This document shows positions 42,042 through 52,327 of a stretch of DNA of 64,000 nt, one piece after another. The DNA is from Kosakonia sp. BYX6 (lineage in GTDB: Bacteria; Pseudomonadota; Gammaproteobacteria; Enterobacterales; Enterobacteriaceae): assembly GCF_038449125.1 (NCBI RefSeq), contig NZ_CP151800.1, positions 2,886,406-2,950,405 of the forward strand, read 5' to 3'. The stretch's first letter is position 1; each line of letters begins with the position of its first letter. Made by a program: the position numbers and the translations under genes. The notes beneath the pieces are model-generated. The model had not been told where the DNA came from and did not search any database. It saw nothing but the letters and a program-made list of their open reading frames with translations.

Positions 42042-42052
42042 GGAGCTTCACG

Positions 42053-42439
42053 ATGCCAAAGCAGGTCATTATTCCACCGGGCACCACCACCCCAATCGCC
42101 CCATTTGTCCCCGGAACGCTGGCAGACGGCGTGGTGTATGTCTCCGGCACGCTACCTTTCGATAAGCAAAATAACGTGGTGCATGTCGGCGACCCAAAGG
42201 CGCAAACACGCCACGTGCTACAGACCATTCAGCGTGTTATCGAGACGGCGGGCGGCACGATGGCGGATGTGACATTCAACAGTATCTTTATCACCGACTG
42301 GCAAAATTACGCCGCGATTAACGAAGTCTATGCCGAGTTCTTTCCTGGCGATAAACCGGCGCGTTTCTGCATTCAATGCGGTCTGGTCAAACCGGATGCG
42401 CTAGTCGAAATCGCAAGCGTTGCGCATATCGGTAAGTGA
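42053..42439 (+). CDS. rutC: Aminoacrylate deaminase RutC
   Basis: RidA/YjgF-family protein of 128 residues, proposed to help convert 3-aminoacrylate in the Rut pathway. Family signs are [40 protein letters not shown] and the end [20 protein letters not shown] with the conserved Arg just before (ARFC). AGGAG precedes the ATG. Lies 11 bases after rutB. Confidence 0.95.
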   Translation: MPKQVIIPPGTTTPIAPFVPGTLADGVVYVSGTLPFDKQNNVVHVGDPKAQTRHVLQTIQRVIETAGGTMADVTFNSIFITDWQNYAAINEVYAEFFPGDKPARFCIQCGLVKPDALVEIASVAHIGK

Positions 42440-42446
42440 GGTCGCC

Positions 42447-43259
42447 ATGAAGCTAACTGTGAGCGAGCCACCGTTCGCCAACGCACCGGTGGTCGTGCTG
42501 AGCGCCGGGCTTGGCGGCGCGGGCAATTACTGGCTGCCGCAACTGACCACGCTGGAAGCCCATTACCAGGTGGTGCGTTACGACCAGCGTGGCACCGGCA
42601 ATAACCCCGACGCGCTGCCGGACGGCTACGCCATGCAGGATATGGCGGCGGAGCTGTATCACGCGCTCCAGGCGGCAGGCATCACGCGATTTTACGTGAT
42701 GGGTCACGCGCTGGGCGCACTGATTGGCATGCAACTGGCGCTGGACTTCCCGCTGGCGGTGAGCGGCCTGGTGCTGGTGAATGGCTGGCTTCAGCTTCAC
42801 GATCACACCCTCCGCTGTTTCCAGGTTCGCGAGCGTTTACTGGAAGCCGGCGGCGCGGAGGCCTGGGTGCAGGCACAGCCGCTGTTTCTCTACCCTGCCG
42901 ACTGGATGGCGGCCAATGCGCCGCGCATGGAGGCCGAGGAAGCACTCGGGCTGGCGCATTTTCAGGGCACGCACAATTTGCTGCGTCGCCTGAGCGCGCT
43001 GAAAAACGCTGATTTCACCGCGCGCGCCGCGCAGATCCGCTGCCCGACGCAGATTATCTGTTCGCGCGACGATTTGCTGGTGCCTTCGGCGTGCTCTCAG
43101 CAATTGCATGACGCCATTGCCGGTAGCCAGCTTTGCGTGATGGAACGTGGCGCGCACGCCTGCAACGTGACAGAAAGCAGCACGTTTAATCATCTTTTAC
43201 TCGACGGGCCTGGCGCGATGCAGCCCGCATTGGCCCCGGCATTGAAGGAGAAGGTATGA
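42447..43259 (+). CDS. rutD: Putative aminoacrylate hydrolase RutD
   Basis: Alpha/beta-hydrolase of 270 residues, thought to speed aminoacrylate breakdown to malonic semialdehyde. The family signs are the oxyanion region [16 protein letters not shown], the nucleophile elbow [16 protein letters not shown] (with Ala at the usual Ser place of GxSxG, as in E. coli) and the late His in GAHACNVTE. The ATG at 42447 has GAGG upstream. Overlaps rutE by four bases. Confidence 0.93.
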   Translation: MKLTVSEPPFANAPVVVLSAGLGGAGNYWLPQLTTLEAHYQVVRYDQRGTGNNPDALPDGYAMQDMAAELYHALQAAGITRFYVMGHALGALIGMQLALDFPLAVSGLVLVNGWLQLHDHTLRCFQVRERLLEAGGAEAWVQAQPLFLYPADWMAANAPRMEAEEALGLAHFQGTHNLLRRLSALKNADFTARAAQIRCPTQIICSRDDLLVPSACSQQLHDAIAGSQLCVMERGAHACNVTESSTFNHLLLDGPGAMQPALAPALKEKV

Positions 43260-43846
43260 GCGAAGCCGTTACCCCTGCGGCACTGGACGCCCTGTTCACC
43301 GGGGCGCGCACCCACAATGGCTGGCAGGCTCGCCCGGTCAGCGATCACACCCTTCAGCAGGTTTACGACCTGCTGAAAATGGGGCCAACATCAGCTAACT
43401 GTAGCCCGGCGCGGTTTGTGTTTATTCGCACTCCCGCGGGCAAAGAGAAACTGAGCCCGGCGTTATCCGGCGGCAATCTGGCGAAAACCCTCAGCGCGCC
43501 GGTCACCGCCATTGTTGCGTGGGATAGCGAATTTTATGAGCAGCTTCCGGCGCTGTTTCCTCACGGCGACGCGCGCAGTTGGTTTACTTCCAGCCCGCAA
43601 TTAGCGCACGAGACAGCGTTTCGTAACAGTTCGATGCAGGCGGCCTACCTGATTTACGCCTGCCGCGCGCTGGGGCTGGATACCGGGCCGATGTCAGGGT
43701 TTGATCGCGAAAAAGTCGATGCGGCGTTTTTTGCCGGGACGACATGGCACAGTAATTTATTGGTGAATATTGGGTATGGCGACAGCAGCAAGTTGTTTGG
43801 CCGCTTGCCGCGTCTCTCGTTTTCCGACGCCTGCCAGCTAGTGTGA
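43256..43846 (+). CDS. rutE: Malonic semialdehyde reductase RutE
   Basis: Nitroreductase-fold reductase of 196 residues that reduces malonic semialdehyde to 3-hydroxypropionate. Conserved text: [58 protein letters not shown]. The start overlaps the rutD stop (ATGA). Same position and length as in E. coli. Confidence 0.94.
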   Translation: MSEAVTPAALDALFTGARTHNGWQARPVSDHTLQQVYDLLKMGPTSANCSPARFVFIRTPAGKEKLSPALSGGNLAKTLSAPVTAIVAWDSEFYEQLPALFPHGDARSWFTSSPQLAHETAFRNSSMQAAYLIYACRALGLDTGPMSGFDREKVDAAFFAGTTWHSNLLVNIGYGDSSKLFGRLPRLSFSDACQLV

Positions 43847-43854
43847 GGTCTGTG

Positions 43855-44346
43855 ATGAGCATTGATACACAAACGTTCCGCGACGCCATGGCCTGCGTGG
43901 GCGCGGCAGTGAATATCATTACCACTGATGGCCCGGCGGGACGCGCGGGCTTTACCGCCAGCGCGGTTTGTAGTGTGACTGATTCGCCACCGACGTTACT
44001 GGTGTGCCTGAATCGTAGCGCGTCGGTCTGGCCGGTCTTCAGCCAAAACCAGGCGCTGTGTGTGAACACGCTGACGGCGGGACAGGAAGCCTTATCAAAT
44101 ATCTTTGGTGGCAAAACAGCGATGGTTGAACGCTTTTCCGCCGCCGACTGGCAACAAGGCGAAACCGGCTGCCCGCGGCTGGTTGATGCGCTGGCCTCGT
44201 TTGATTGCCGGGTAAGCCAGGTGGTGAGCGTTGGCACGCATGATATTTTATTCTGCGAGATTATCGACATCACCCGGCATGCCACGCCAGAAGGATTAGT
44301 GTGGTTTGACCGCCGTTATCACGCCCTGTCGCGCCCGGCTGGTTAA
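43855..44346 (+). CDS. rutF: FMN reductase RutF
   Basis: NADH-dependent flavin reductase of 163 residues that feeds FMNH2 to RutA. Flavin reductase-like domain: [39 protein letters not shown] and [10 protein letters not shown]. The ATG at 43855 follows GAGG; a GTG four codons upstream is less likely. In E. coli rutG, the uracil permease gene, comes next; here the operon ends with rutF. Confidence 0.94.
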   Translation: MSIDTQTFRDAMACVGAAVNIITTDGPAGRAGFTASAVCSVTDSPPTLLVCLNRSASVWPVFSQNQALCVNTLTAGQEALSNIFGGKTAMVERFSAADWQQGETGCPRLVDALASFDCRVSQVVSVGTHDILFCEIIDITRHATPEGLVWFDRRYHALSRPAG

Positions 44347-44362
44347 AACGCAGGCACAAAAA

Positions 44363-44384
44363 ACCGCCGGGTTTCCCCGGCGGT
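44363..44384. terminator. Terminator between rutF and ymdF
   Basis: Stem ACCGCCGGG / CCCGGCGGT. The T-run (TTTTTTG) lies on the minus-strand side, so it best serves ymdF; it may also slow rut transcripts. Confidence 0.75.
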
Positions 44385-44424
44385 GGGCTTAGGCGACAAC
44401 CATTAACGTTGCCTGCCATCCGCG

Positions 44425-44598
44425 CTAGCTGTTGCGGCTACCGTGGCTATTTTTGCCCCCTTTTTTACCGGCTTCCGAGGCGCGCTGAGGATCGTTTTTA
44501 AAATTACCCCCGCTTTGTTGACCACCTTTACGGCCTGCGGCTGATGCTCTTTCACGGTCTTCAGCGAAGTTACCTGAACCACCACGATGATTTGCCAT
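44425..44598 (-). CDS. ymdF: KGG-repeat stress protein YmdF
   Basis: A 57-residue basic protein of the KGG/GsiB (stress-induced, con-10-like) family. It begins MANHRGGSGNFAEDRERAS and has two repeats of the type ASxAGxKGG: ASAAGRKGGQQSGGNF and ASEAGKKGGKNSHGS. The ATG at 44598 has a strong GGAGGTGAGGC ribosome site. It is short and easily missed; a frame on the same strand shifted by one or two bases is only its shadow. E. coli has ymdF at the same place between rut and wrbA. Confidence 0.93.
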   Translation of the reverse strand: MANHRGGSGNFAEDRERASAAGRKGGQQSGGNFKNDPQRASEAGKKGGKNSHGSRNS

Positions 44599-45590
<992 letters not shown>

Positions 45591-45609
45591 CTTCTACAGG
45601 AGGACGCAG

Positions 45610-45837
45610 ATGCCAACTCAGGAAGCGAAAGCTCATCGCGTGGGTGAATGGGCAAGTTTACGCAACACGTCACCGGAAATCGCAGAGGCTATTTTCGAAC
45701 TTGCCGACTACGACGAGGTTCTCGCGGAAAAAATTTGGGAGGAAGGCAGCGATGAAGTGCTGCTACGCGCCTTCGAGAAAACCGACAAAGACGCGCTCTT
45801 TTGGGGTGAACAAACCATAGAGCGGCAAAACGTGTGA
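45610..45837 (+). CDS. yccJ: Small conserved protein YccJ
   Basis: A 75-residue acidic protein of unknown function, nearly identical to E. coli YccJ ([20 protein letters not shown], then [18 protein letters not shown] and [15 protein letters not shown]). The start has an AGGAGGA ribosome site. Forms a two-gene unit with wrbA as in E. coli, closed by a terminator. Confidence 0.93.
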   Translation: MPTQEAKAHRVGEWASLRNTSPEIAEAIFELADYDEVLAEKIWEEGSDEVLLRAFEKTDKDALFWGEQTIERQNV

Positions 45838-45847
45838 CTCCCCTGCT

Positions 45848-45875
45848 CCCCCGCTTTCGCGGGGGACTTTTTTTA
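45848..45875. terminator. Terminator between yccJ and agp
   Basis: Stem CCCCCGC / GCGGGGG, loop tttc, then ACTTTTTTT on the plus strand; lies between convergent yccJ and agp. Confidence 0.9.
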
Positions 45876-47111
45876 TTTCGCCGCCTCGCCCAACAGCGTA
45901 TTGAATTTATCTATTGGGCAGAAACCATTGCTGTCCGTCGGGCAACCTTTCAGCGAAAGCGTAAAGCGCTGCACGGGCGAATCGAAGCCGAGTTTGTCAA
46001 AATCGCGCATCTGTTCAGCTGTGTAGTAAAGATATTCAATCTTCATCAAATCGCGGTTGCTTTGCGCATCATGCCAGCGCTGAAACATCACTTTGCCGCT
46101 AATCGGCGTCAGTTCGAACTGGCCAGGCAACTGATACGGTTGCACATCAAGCGCCGAGAGCAGTGAAGCGATATTTGAATCATGCCCTACCAGCAAAGTG
46201 ACTTTCGGCGCGCTCGCCGCCTTCTTCACCAGCGTGTTGTTGAGATATTGCAGCAGCGGTTTCGCCACGTTGCGCGCCACATCCGGTGTGGTGAACAGAA
46301 TTTGCTGATAGCTGTTCTTCAGCTTCTCCAGCAGTTGCCATTGTTTGTCGCTCTTAATCCCGCCCCAGGCCACCTGATCCATTGGCAACCCCTGGTAATA
46401 CTGCATCGTGAACGCATCCACCAGCGAATTGCCCGCTTTTAACGGCCCGGATACATTCGGCTCCAGCCGATAATTGGCGCTAAAGGTATCTTTGCCTTGC
46501 GTGAGCGAACATTGTTGTTTCTCTTTGCAGGCAGGTGAATTGCGGTAATCAACAATGCTTTCCAGCAGTTTAAAACTGTCGTCAAGGGCGTATTTTTGCC
46601 GCTCGGCTTCCATGTCGCTGACCGCTTTCTGGCGAAACTCAGAGGAGTTTTCCGTAATAACCGGGTTAAAAAGCGGGTCCATTTTGCCCATTTCACGCTG
46701 GTGAAAGACGGGAACATCACAGGCGATAAACGTGTTGCCGACAAAAAACCGGGCGGTTTCGTAGGTGCGTTGCAGGCTGTTGGCCCATGCATAAAACTGT
46801 GCCTGCGTGGGGCATTCATCGGTCGATAACACCTTCTCTTTTACCATCCACTTGCGCAGGTTGTTCGCAAGATAGACTTCAATGACGCCGCCTCTGTTGG
46901 TCAACTCGCCACCGGCGACATCCCACGTTGGCCACGACTTTGAGGTTGATTGTTGCAGCACGCTGCCGTTATTGGCGAGCGGCGCGCGCACACCATGTCG
47001 GCTCAAAATCAGAACTTGTTGTAACGTGTAGCCCTGCGGGGTTGATTGCGCGAATGCCATCGGCGTTGCCAGGGTGGCGGCCATCGCGCCCAGCCATAAT
47101 AAGGTTTTCAT
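45873..47111 (-). CDS. agp: Periplasmic glucose-1-phosphatase Agp
   Basis: Histidine acid phosphatase that splits glucose-1-phosphate (and phytate) in the periplasm. It has 412 residues. The signal peptide ends at MAFA. The catalytic motif RHGVRAP is at about 38-44 and the proton-donor HD region [12 protein letters not shown] at about 288-299. The C-terminus has the paired cysteines of [15 protein letters not shown]. Single gene. Confidence 0.94.
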   Translation of the reverse strand: MKTLLWLGAMAATLATPMAFAQSTPQGYTLQQVLILSRHGVRAPLANNGSVLQQSTSKSWPTWDVAGGELTNRGGVIEVYLANNLRKWMVKEKVLSTDECPTQAQFYAWANSLQRTYETARFFVGNTFIACDVPVFHQREMGKMDPLFNPVITENSSEFRQKAVSDMEAERQKYALDDSFKLLESIVDYRNSPACKEKQQCSLTQGKDTFSANYRLEPNVSGPLKAGNSLVDAFTMQYYQGLPMDQVAWGGIKSDKQWQLLEKLKNSYQQILFTTPDVARNVAKPLLQYLNNTLVKKAASAPKVTLLVGHDSNIASLLSALDVQPYQLPGQFELTPISGKVMFQRWHDAQSNRDLMKIEYLYYTAEQMRDFDKLGFDSPVQRFTLSLKGCPTDSNGFCPIDKFNTLLGEAAK

Positions 47112-47250
47112 CCGTTTTCCTTGTCTCTGTGCCCGAAGATGAATTGTGACACAGTTATGACAATTCGTCGGTAAACGTGCCGGACAGCATTAACGTTTTA
47201 ATTCACCGCCATGGCTGCGCATCCATTCAGCCAGCGGGTGACCAATGGGC

Positions 47251-47275
47251 AAAAGGAGCCGTTTCCAGCTCCTTT
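47251..47275 (-). terminator. Terminator after the SDR pair
   Basis: Stem AAAGGAGC / GCTCCTTT with TTTTG on the minus strand, six bases past the stop of the 47281 gene. Confidence 0.75.
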
Positions 47276-47280
47276 ACAAT

Positions 47281-48120
47281 TCAATAATCCGTCGACTCGG
47301 CGGTGCCTTTCCAGCATTCGAGATCGTCGTTAACAGCGGCCATTTTTTCCTGCGCCAATTGATTAGCGATGGTACCGCAGAACAGATGAAGCGGGGGGTT
47401 ATCCACATTTGCTGCCTGAATAATCAGCAATGCCAACTTATCGGGATTTCCTGCCTGCCGTCCATCAAGCTCATTGAGATGCAGCTCCAGTGACGCCCGC
47501 GCCGCGCCGTAATCCGTCGGCGTATTTTGCGCGGTCAACAAAGACTGTTTTGACAGAAAACCGGTACGCGTCGGGCCGGGATAAACCACCGTCGCACGAA
47601 TCCCCAACTCCGCGACTTCCGCCGCCAGTGATTCCGTCAGCCCCGCCAGCGCAAATTTGCTGGCCACGTAGCTGCCCCACCCCGCATAGCCGCCCTGAAA
47701 ACCGGTGATCGACGCAATATTGATAATATGCCCACTCCGCTGCTTGCGCAGATGCGGCAGTGCGTGGCGCAGCACATGTAACGGCGCGAACACGTTTACA
47801 TCAAAATTGCTGCGCAGTTCCGCATCGGAAAGCGATTCGATAGTGCCAAATTGTGCATAACCGGCGTTGTTCACGACCACATCGATTCGGCCAAATGTGG
47901 CGACAGTCGCATCGATAGCCTCTTTGACGCTGGCTTGCGACACGAGATCGACCTCCAGCGCCAGAAAGCGATCGCTGTCCGTGCCGAATGCCTGATGTAA
48001 GCTTTCGCGGGTGCGCGATGTCGCTGCGACCGCATCCCCTTGCGCCAGCACATGGCGCGCCAGCGACAACCCCAGCCCACGCGCGGCGCCGGTGATAAAC
48101 CAAATTTTACGTTTTTCCAT
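47281..48120 (-). CDS. Short-chain dehydrogenase/reductase (SDR)
   Basis: Classical NAD(P)-dependent SDR of 279 residues. Cofactor motif TGAARGLG (about 10-17), NNAG (about 85-88) and the active-site YVASK with Ser upstream in NIASITG. Substrate unknown. The ATG at 48120 has GAGGAGATC upstream; the frame extends to 48255 inside the neighbouring gene and is rejected. Second gene of a pair, ten bases after the 48131 gene. Confidence 0.85.
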   Translation of the reverse strand: MEKRKIWFITGAARGLGLSLARHVLAQGDAVAATSRTRESLHQAFGTDSDRFLALEVDLVSQASVKEAIDATVATFGRIDVVVNNAGYAQFGTIESLSDAELRSNFDVNVFAPLHVLRHALPHLRKQRSGHIINIASITGFQGGYAGWGSYVASKFALAGLTESLAAEVAELGIRATVVYPGPTRTGFLSKQSLLTAQNTPTDYGAARASLELHLNELDGRQAGNPDKLALLIIQAANVDNPPLHLFCGTIANQLAQEKMAAVNDDLECWKGTAESTDY

Positions 48121-48130
48121 GATGATCTCC

Positions 48131-48847
48131 TCAGTGCGGGCTTTTGATATGGCGAACGATGATCTCGCTGACATCAACACTATCCGGCTGGGCGATGGAC
48201 CAGGCGATGGCCTCAGCGATAGCGTCTGCCGGTAACGTGATGCGTCGGAAATCACGCATCGCCTCGATCGCGGTTTCGTCGGTAATGTGATCGGCCAGTT
48301 CAGATTCCACGGTACCCGGCGTGATGACCGTTACACGTATGCAATCTGTTTCCTGACGTAACGCATCCGAGATAACGCGAACGGCGAATTTGCTGGCGCA
48401 ATAGACCGCCGCCAGGGGATAGATGACATGCGCGCCGATAGACGCAATGTTGATAATCTGCCCTGCGCCCTGCTGTTGCATGGCCGGTAATACCGCAGCA
48501 ATGCCGTTTAAAACACCATGAATGTTGACGTCGATAGTCTGTCGCCACTCCTCTGTTTTCAGCGCCGCCAGCGGCGAGAGTGGCATGACGCCCGCGTTGT
48601 TGATCAGCACGTCAATGCGCCCATAGTGTGACAAAGCGAACATGGCCATCTGCCGCAAATCTTGCTCCTGCGTCACATCTACAGGTAAACAGTCGATGCT
48701 GCCTAACTCTTCGCTCAGCGCAACCAGGCGATCCATCCGCCGGGCGCCCAGAATCAGTTGATGCCCATCGCGTACCAGCCGCCGGACGGTGGCTTCACCA
48801 ATGCCGCTGCTGGCGCCGGTAAGTAGAATAATTTTGCCGTTGTTCAT
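48131..48847 (-). CDS. Short-chain dehydrogenase/reductase (SDR)
   Basis: Classical SDR of 238 residues. Cofactor motif TGASSGIG (10-17), NNAGVMPL, Ser in NIASIGAH and YCASK. It resembles the clavaldehyde dehydrogenase-like/YdfG-type oxidoreductases, but the substrate is not readable. The ATG at 48847 has CAGGAGG upstream. Divergent from the AraC-type regulator over 161 bases, which likely holds a shared control region. Confidence 0.85.
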   Translation of the reverse strand: MNNGKIILLTGASSGIGEATVRRLVRDGHQLILGARRMDRLVALSEELGSIDCLPVDVTQEQDLRQMAMFALSHYGRIDVLINNAGVMPLSPLAALKTEEWRQTIDVNIHGVLNGIAAVLPAMQQQGAGQIINIASIGAHVIYPLAAVYCASKFAVRVISDALRQETDCIRVTVITPGTVESELADHITDETAIEAMRDFRRITLPADAIAEAIAWSIAQPDSVDVSEIIVRHIKSPH

Positions 48848-49008
48848 TGCGTGCCTCCTGTGTTGGTCACGCAAACAGGTTAAACAGCAGCGTGCTGGCA
48901 AAATAGGCGCATTCTTATCCGATGATTGCCTGTTCCTATTTATCTTGTTCACTTGTTAAGCGTAAATGGGCAGAATGTTTGCTCAAACATCGCCAAATGG
49001 AGAGTGAA

Positions 49009-49902
49009 ATGACAGATGAGATGGTCGCGCTGCTGCGTGAGCTGGCGCCCAACGAGGGTTACACCCGCTCATTGCTGGAAACCGTGCGCTTTATGCGCTC
49101 GGATCGCCCGCTGGGACGCACACCAGTGGTGTATGAACCTTGCATTGTAATTGTCTGTCAGGGGCATAAACGGGGTTATCTCGCAAACCGCGTCTACCAT
49201 TACGACAAGCAGCACTATCTGGTGTTATCGGTACCGCTTCCCTTTTCAACCGAGACGGAAGCCAGCGCCGAGGAGCCATTGCTGGCTATCTCTATCGGAC
49301 TGGATATGACGGTGTTGTCGGAACTGGTGTTGGAGCTGGATTACCCGCCAGGCCGCGCGAATGCGGCACCGGAAGGGATTATGTCGACGCCGCTAGCGCC
49401 TGCGCTGGCGCAGACGACGCTGCGGCTTTTGCAGGCGCTTTCGTCGCCTCAGGAAGCGAAAATCCTCGGACCGCAAGTGGTGCGCGAGCTGTATTACCGG
49501 GTGCTAGTCGGTGAACGCGGCGACGCCCTGCGCGCAGCGCTGGTGAATCAGGGGCAATTTGCCACGATTTCCAGGGTATTACAGCGTATTCATCGCCACT
49601 TTTCGCAACCGCTCCAGGTAACCACATTGGCGAGTGACGTGGGATTGAGCGTGCCGGCTTTCCATAAGCATTTTAAATCCGTCACCGGGACGTCGCCGTT
49701 GCAATACATTAAATCGGTGCGGCTGAACCAGGCGCGGCTGCTGATGATCCGCGATAACGTGACCGCGGCTGGCGCGGCGTTTCGCGTCGGTTATGAAAGC
49801 CCATCACAATTTAATCGGGAATTTCGCCGTTTGTTTGGCCGTAGCCCGGGTGAGGAAGCCAAAGAGATGAAGGCGGCGTTTTCGTTGTTTCCCCCGGTCT
49901 GA
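49009..49902 (+). CDS. AraC-family regulator (AraC_N type)
   Basis: Transcription regulator of 297 residues. The N-terminal AraC_N domain includes TPVVYEPCIVIVCQGHKRG and HYLVLSVPLPFSTE; the C-terminal double helix-turn-helix has PLQVTTLASDVGLSVPAFHK and RVGYESPSQFNREFRRLFG. I choose the ATG at 49009 because GGAG lies eight bases upstream; other in-frame ATGs are at 48997 and 48922. Likely controls the divergent SDR genes. Its stop is one base from the stop of convergent dosC. Confidence 0.87.
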   Translation: MTDEMVALLRELAPNEGYTRSLLETVRFMRSDRPLGRTPVVYEPCIVIVCQGHKRGYLANRVYHYDKQHYLVLSVPLPFSTETEASAEEPLLAISIGLDMTVLSELVLELDYPPGRANAAPEGIMSTPLAPALAQTTLRLLQALSSPQEAKILGPQVVRELYYRVLVGERGDALRAALVNQGQFATISRVLQRIHRHFSQPLQVTTLASDVGLSVPAFHKHFKSVTGTSPLQYIKSVRLNQARLLMIRDNVTAAGAAFRVGYESPSQFNREFRRLFGRSPGEEAKEMKAAFSLFPPV

Positions 49903-49903
49903 A

Positions 49904-51286
49904 TTACAGCAGCGCTTTCCATAATTCCACGCAATTACGCCCTCTTTTCTTCGCGATATAAAGCGCTTCGTCCGCCATCTGGATCAATCGCTCGTAATCG
50001 GGATGGCCACTAAACATAGCGGCACCAATGGATAGTGAAAGCTGAATATTTTCACCTGTTGCTGACTGAACACTGATTTTTTCGACCCGCGAGCGGATAC
50101 GTTCAGCAATTCGTAATGTGTCGAACTCCGTGGCCTCGGTTAATATGATGACGAACTCATCACCGCCATAACGGAATACATAATCACTGCTACGCACATT
50201 GTCATAAAAAGCACCGGAAACTTTACGCAATATTTCGTCACCCATATGATGACCCCAGGTATCATTAATTTTTTTGAATTTATCCACATCGATAATTAAT
50301 ACCGAAAGAGGGGTTCCGGCTCGATGCGCCTGGGCAATTTCGCGTTTAAAAATGGTCGGCATAAATCGTCTATTCAGGAGTTTTGTTAATACGTCCATAC
50401 CGACTTCATGGCGAGAGACTTCTTCAAACAATTCGCGTAATAAAGTAATAATTTGCGAAACGGTATTCCTCACCTCTATTAAAAATTTCACGCGCAATGT
50501 TCGGTTACTTAATGCCCGAGGGGTATTGCGGGTTGAACGGAAAAGCTCATCCAATTCCTGAACCAGGCGAGAAATATGACCTACCTCGGCAATACCACTA
50601 AAATAATGCCGACCTTTATGGTTAAACCACAGCCCAAAGTCGGATTGACTCATGGACAGGCTATTCCCTATATCCGCATCCATAATAATTTTGTAGATAA
50701 GGTTGATTTCCCAGCTCAGCAGTGCGGAAATTTGCCGTTCCTTCTCTTCCTCGGCATTTTCCAACAAAGAGAAAATACGATAGTTTTCATCCTCTTTCGC
50801 CGAGCTGTGCTCATTGAATGAGAACGCGCGCGACATCACTTCCATTGCTAAATCAATACTGTTAATGGCGTAATGATACATTTGTAGTTTTTCGGTAGGT
50901 TCATAAGGCGCGGCGATAATAACCGGGTAGAGTAATTTTTTTAGTACGCGAAAGCCCATTTCCACCAGTTCAACGGAGATGCCGATGCGCGCATGGACTT
51001 CGGCAACTGCATGTTGTTCCTCAATAAGACGGTCAATATCATCAGCCTGGCATGAGAGAACTTCTTTGACCCAGCGTTCGAGCGCGGATTTCAAATGTCT
51101 TTCAACTTGCTCGTTGGAGAGAAATTCCTCGGCATGCGGATCGGTAAGAACGATACGATAGAACTCCTCACTCAGCATATAGGCATGATTTTTCGCCATG
51201 TCCGCAGCGAGAAGACGAATGGACGGATCTGTTTTTTCAAGCAGGCCGAGCCATTCACTTTTCATCGATTTAAGATAAGTTTCCAT
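49904..51286 (-). CDS. dosC: Haem-globin-coupled diguanylate cyclase DosC
   Basis: Oxygen-sensing enzyme that makes cyclic di-GMP from GTP. It has 460 residues, the E. coli DosC (YddV) length, if the second of two adjacent ATGs is used. Globin domain 1 to about 155 with the proximal haem His98 in HAVAEVHARIG and Tyr43 in EFYRIV; a linker domain follows; the GGDEF domain has the active site GGDEF at about 374-378 and the RSSD inhibitory site just before it. In E. coli it is followed by dosP, the cognate phosphodiesterase; here the next gene is a convergent AraC-type regulator. AAGGA lies upstream of the start. Confidence 0.93.
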   Translation of the reverse strand: METYLKSMKSEWLGLLEKTDPSIRLLAADMAKNHAYMLSEEFYRIVLTDPHAEEFLSNEQVERHLKSALERWVKEVLSCQADDIDRLIEEQHAVAEVHARIGISVELVEMGFRVLKKLLYPVIIAAPYEPTEKLQMYHYAINSIDLAMEVMSRAFSFNEHSSAKEDENYRIFSLLENAEEEKERQISALLSWEINLIYKIIMDADIGNSLSMSQSDFGLWFNHKGRHYFSGIAEVGHISRLVQELDELFRSTRNTPRALSNRTLRVKFLIEVRNTVSQIITLLRELFEEVSRHEVGMDVLTKLLNRRFMPTIFKREIAQAHRAGTPLSVLIIDVDKFKKINDTWGHHMGDEILRKVSGAFYDNVRSSDYVFRYGGDEFVIILTEATEFDTLRIAERIRSRVEKISVQSATGENIQLSLSIGAAMFSGHPDYERLIQMADEALYIAKKRGRNCVELWKALL

Positions 51287-51289
51287 CAT

Positions 51290-51675
51290 TCAAATCCTTA
51301 CAGTGGTTAACGCATTTTCCGCTAATGATTATTCGAAGCGGCAAATCTTCGATGCAAATCCACGCAGCGAAAAATGATAGTTTTGGCCGCCTCCCCTTCT
51401 AAATAGAAAGCTCCGAATAGCGTCATAAACTATAAGACTTCAAAATTTAGAAAAATTAACGAGTTAAAATTGAATCAAACCCCACAGTTACGCATTTATC
51501 AGAAACGCACCGAGATAAAGTATAGTTCGTTCAATCGTAATCACAACATTCCGAAATCATATCCAATGTAAGAATTAAGATCTTATTTAAGACTATTTAA
51601 TTACAGGTTCCATAATGTTCAACTTACAATTCAGGCTCACTTCCAACGTATTATCCAATATGGTTAATCAAAAAA
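51290..51675. promoter_or_regulatory. AT-rich intergenic region upstream of dosC and the LuxR-type gene
   Basis: 386 bases of low GC between divergent dosC and the 51676 regulator. No gene of substance is seen; a short plus-strand frame from 51615 overlaps the regulator start and has no ribosome site. Promoters for both genes are expected here. Confidence 0.5.
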
Positions 51676-52269
51676 ATGAAGATCTATACGATAAGCGACG
51701 ATATTTATTTCCAAAAAGGAATTATTTCATTGGCCGATGCGAAAAGCTGGGATATTGAAGCGCATGAATTAAACACCTTCCAGCTCGACACATTAACATT
51801 AGAAGACGTGGTTATTCTCCATCTCGACAAGAAAAACATGGCATATGCAAAAGCCATTTCCTTCCTCAATAAAACATGCAAGCTATTAGTCATTTCCGGC
51901 GCCACCAGAAATATCATTATTGATGACGCAGACATTGTTATAAAAGCGCAAGACTCACTTTGCGAAATAGGCCAAGCCATTACGCAACTGGTAATGATGA
52001 AAAAGGAAATCATCCATAAAGAGAATGTATTGAGTGATATCGAAAGGATTATTTTGAATGAATCACTGAAAGGAAAAAACATTCATCTAATAGCAAAGTT
52101 ATTAAGTATCACACCCAAGCGCGTATATGCTTACCGAAATAAAGCATGTAAAAAAATGGGCGGTAAAAAGATAAACGATTTACTACTGATAAAAGATAAT
52201 TTACTGGAAAGATCAAACCCTGCAATGACATATTCCTACAACAATAAAACACCCGATCGCGGCTTATAA
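51676..52269 (+). CDS. LuxR-type transcription regulator beside the ketosynthase operon
   Basis: A 197-residue protein with a receiver-like N-terminal half (about 1-110, without a clear phospho-acceptor cluster) and a C-terminal LuxR/GerE-like helix-turn-helix: NESLKGKNIHLIAKLLSITP followed by KRVYAYRNKACKKMGGKKIN. The layout is like that of CsgD or fimbrial regulators. AT-rich, with no good ribosome site before the ATG, so the start is uncertain. It is convergent with the ten-gene lipid-synthesis operon, with a strong terminator between, so control of that operon is a guess from position. Confidence 0.72.
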   Translation: MKIYTISDDIYFQKGIISLADAKSWDIEAHELNTFQLDTLTLEDVVILHLDKKNMAYAKAISFLNKTCKLLVISGATRNIIIDDADIVIKAQDSLCEIGQAITQLVMMKKEIIHKENVLSDIERIILNESLKGKNIHLIAKLLSITPKRVYAYRNKACKKMGGKKINDLLLIKDNLLERSNPAMTYSYNNKTPDRGL

Positions 52270-52290
52270 ATAATGCAAACGCTCACTGAT

Positions 52291-52321
52291 TCCGTCTGTA
52301 GTATTTTCAACTACAGACGGA
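52291..52321. terminator. Perfect inverted repeat between LuxR-type gene and the lipid operon
   Basis: Stem TCCGTCTGTAGT / ACTACAGACGGA, 12 perfect pairs, loop ATTTTCA. Lies between two convergent stop codons and would end transcription from both sides. Confidence 0.85.
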
Positions 52322-52327
52322 TTAGGG

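Noticed and set aside
44403-44585. 60-codon minus-strand frame near 44.5 kb
   Set aside because: Shadow of ymdF in another frame; the ymdF frame has a strong ribosome site and the KGG repeats.
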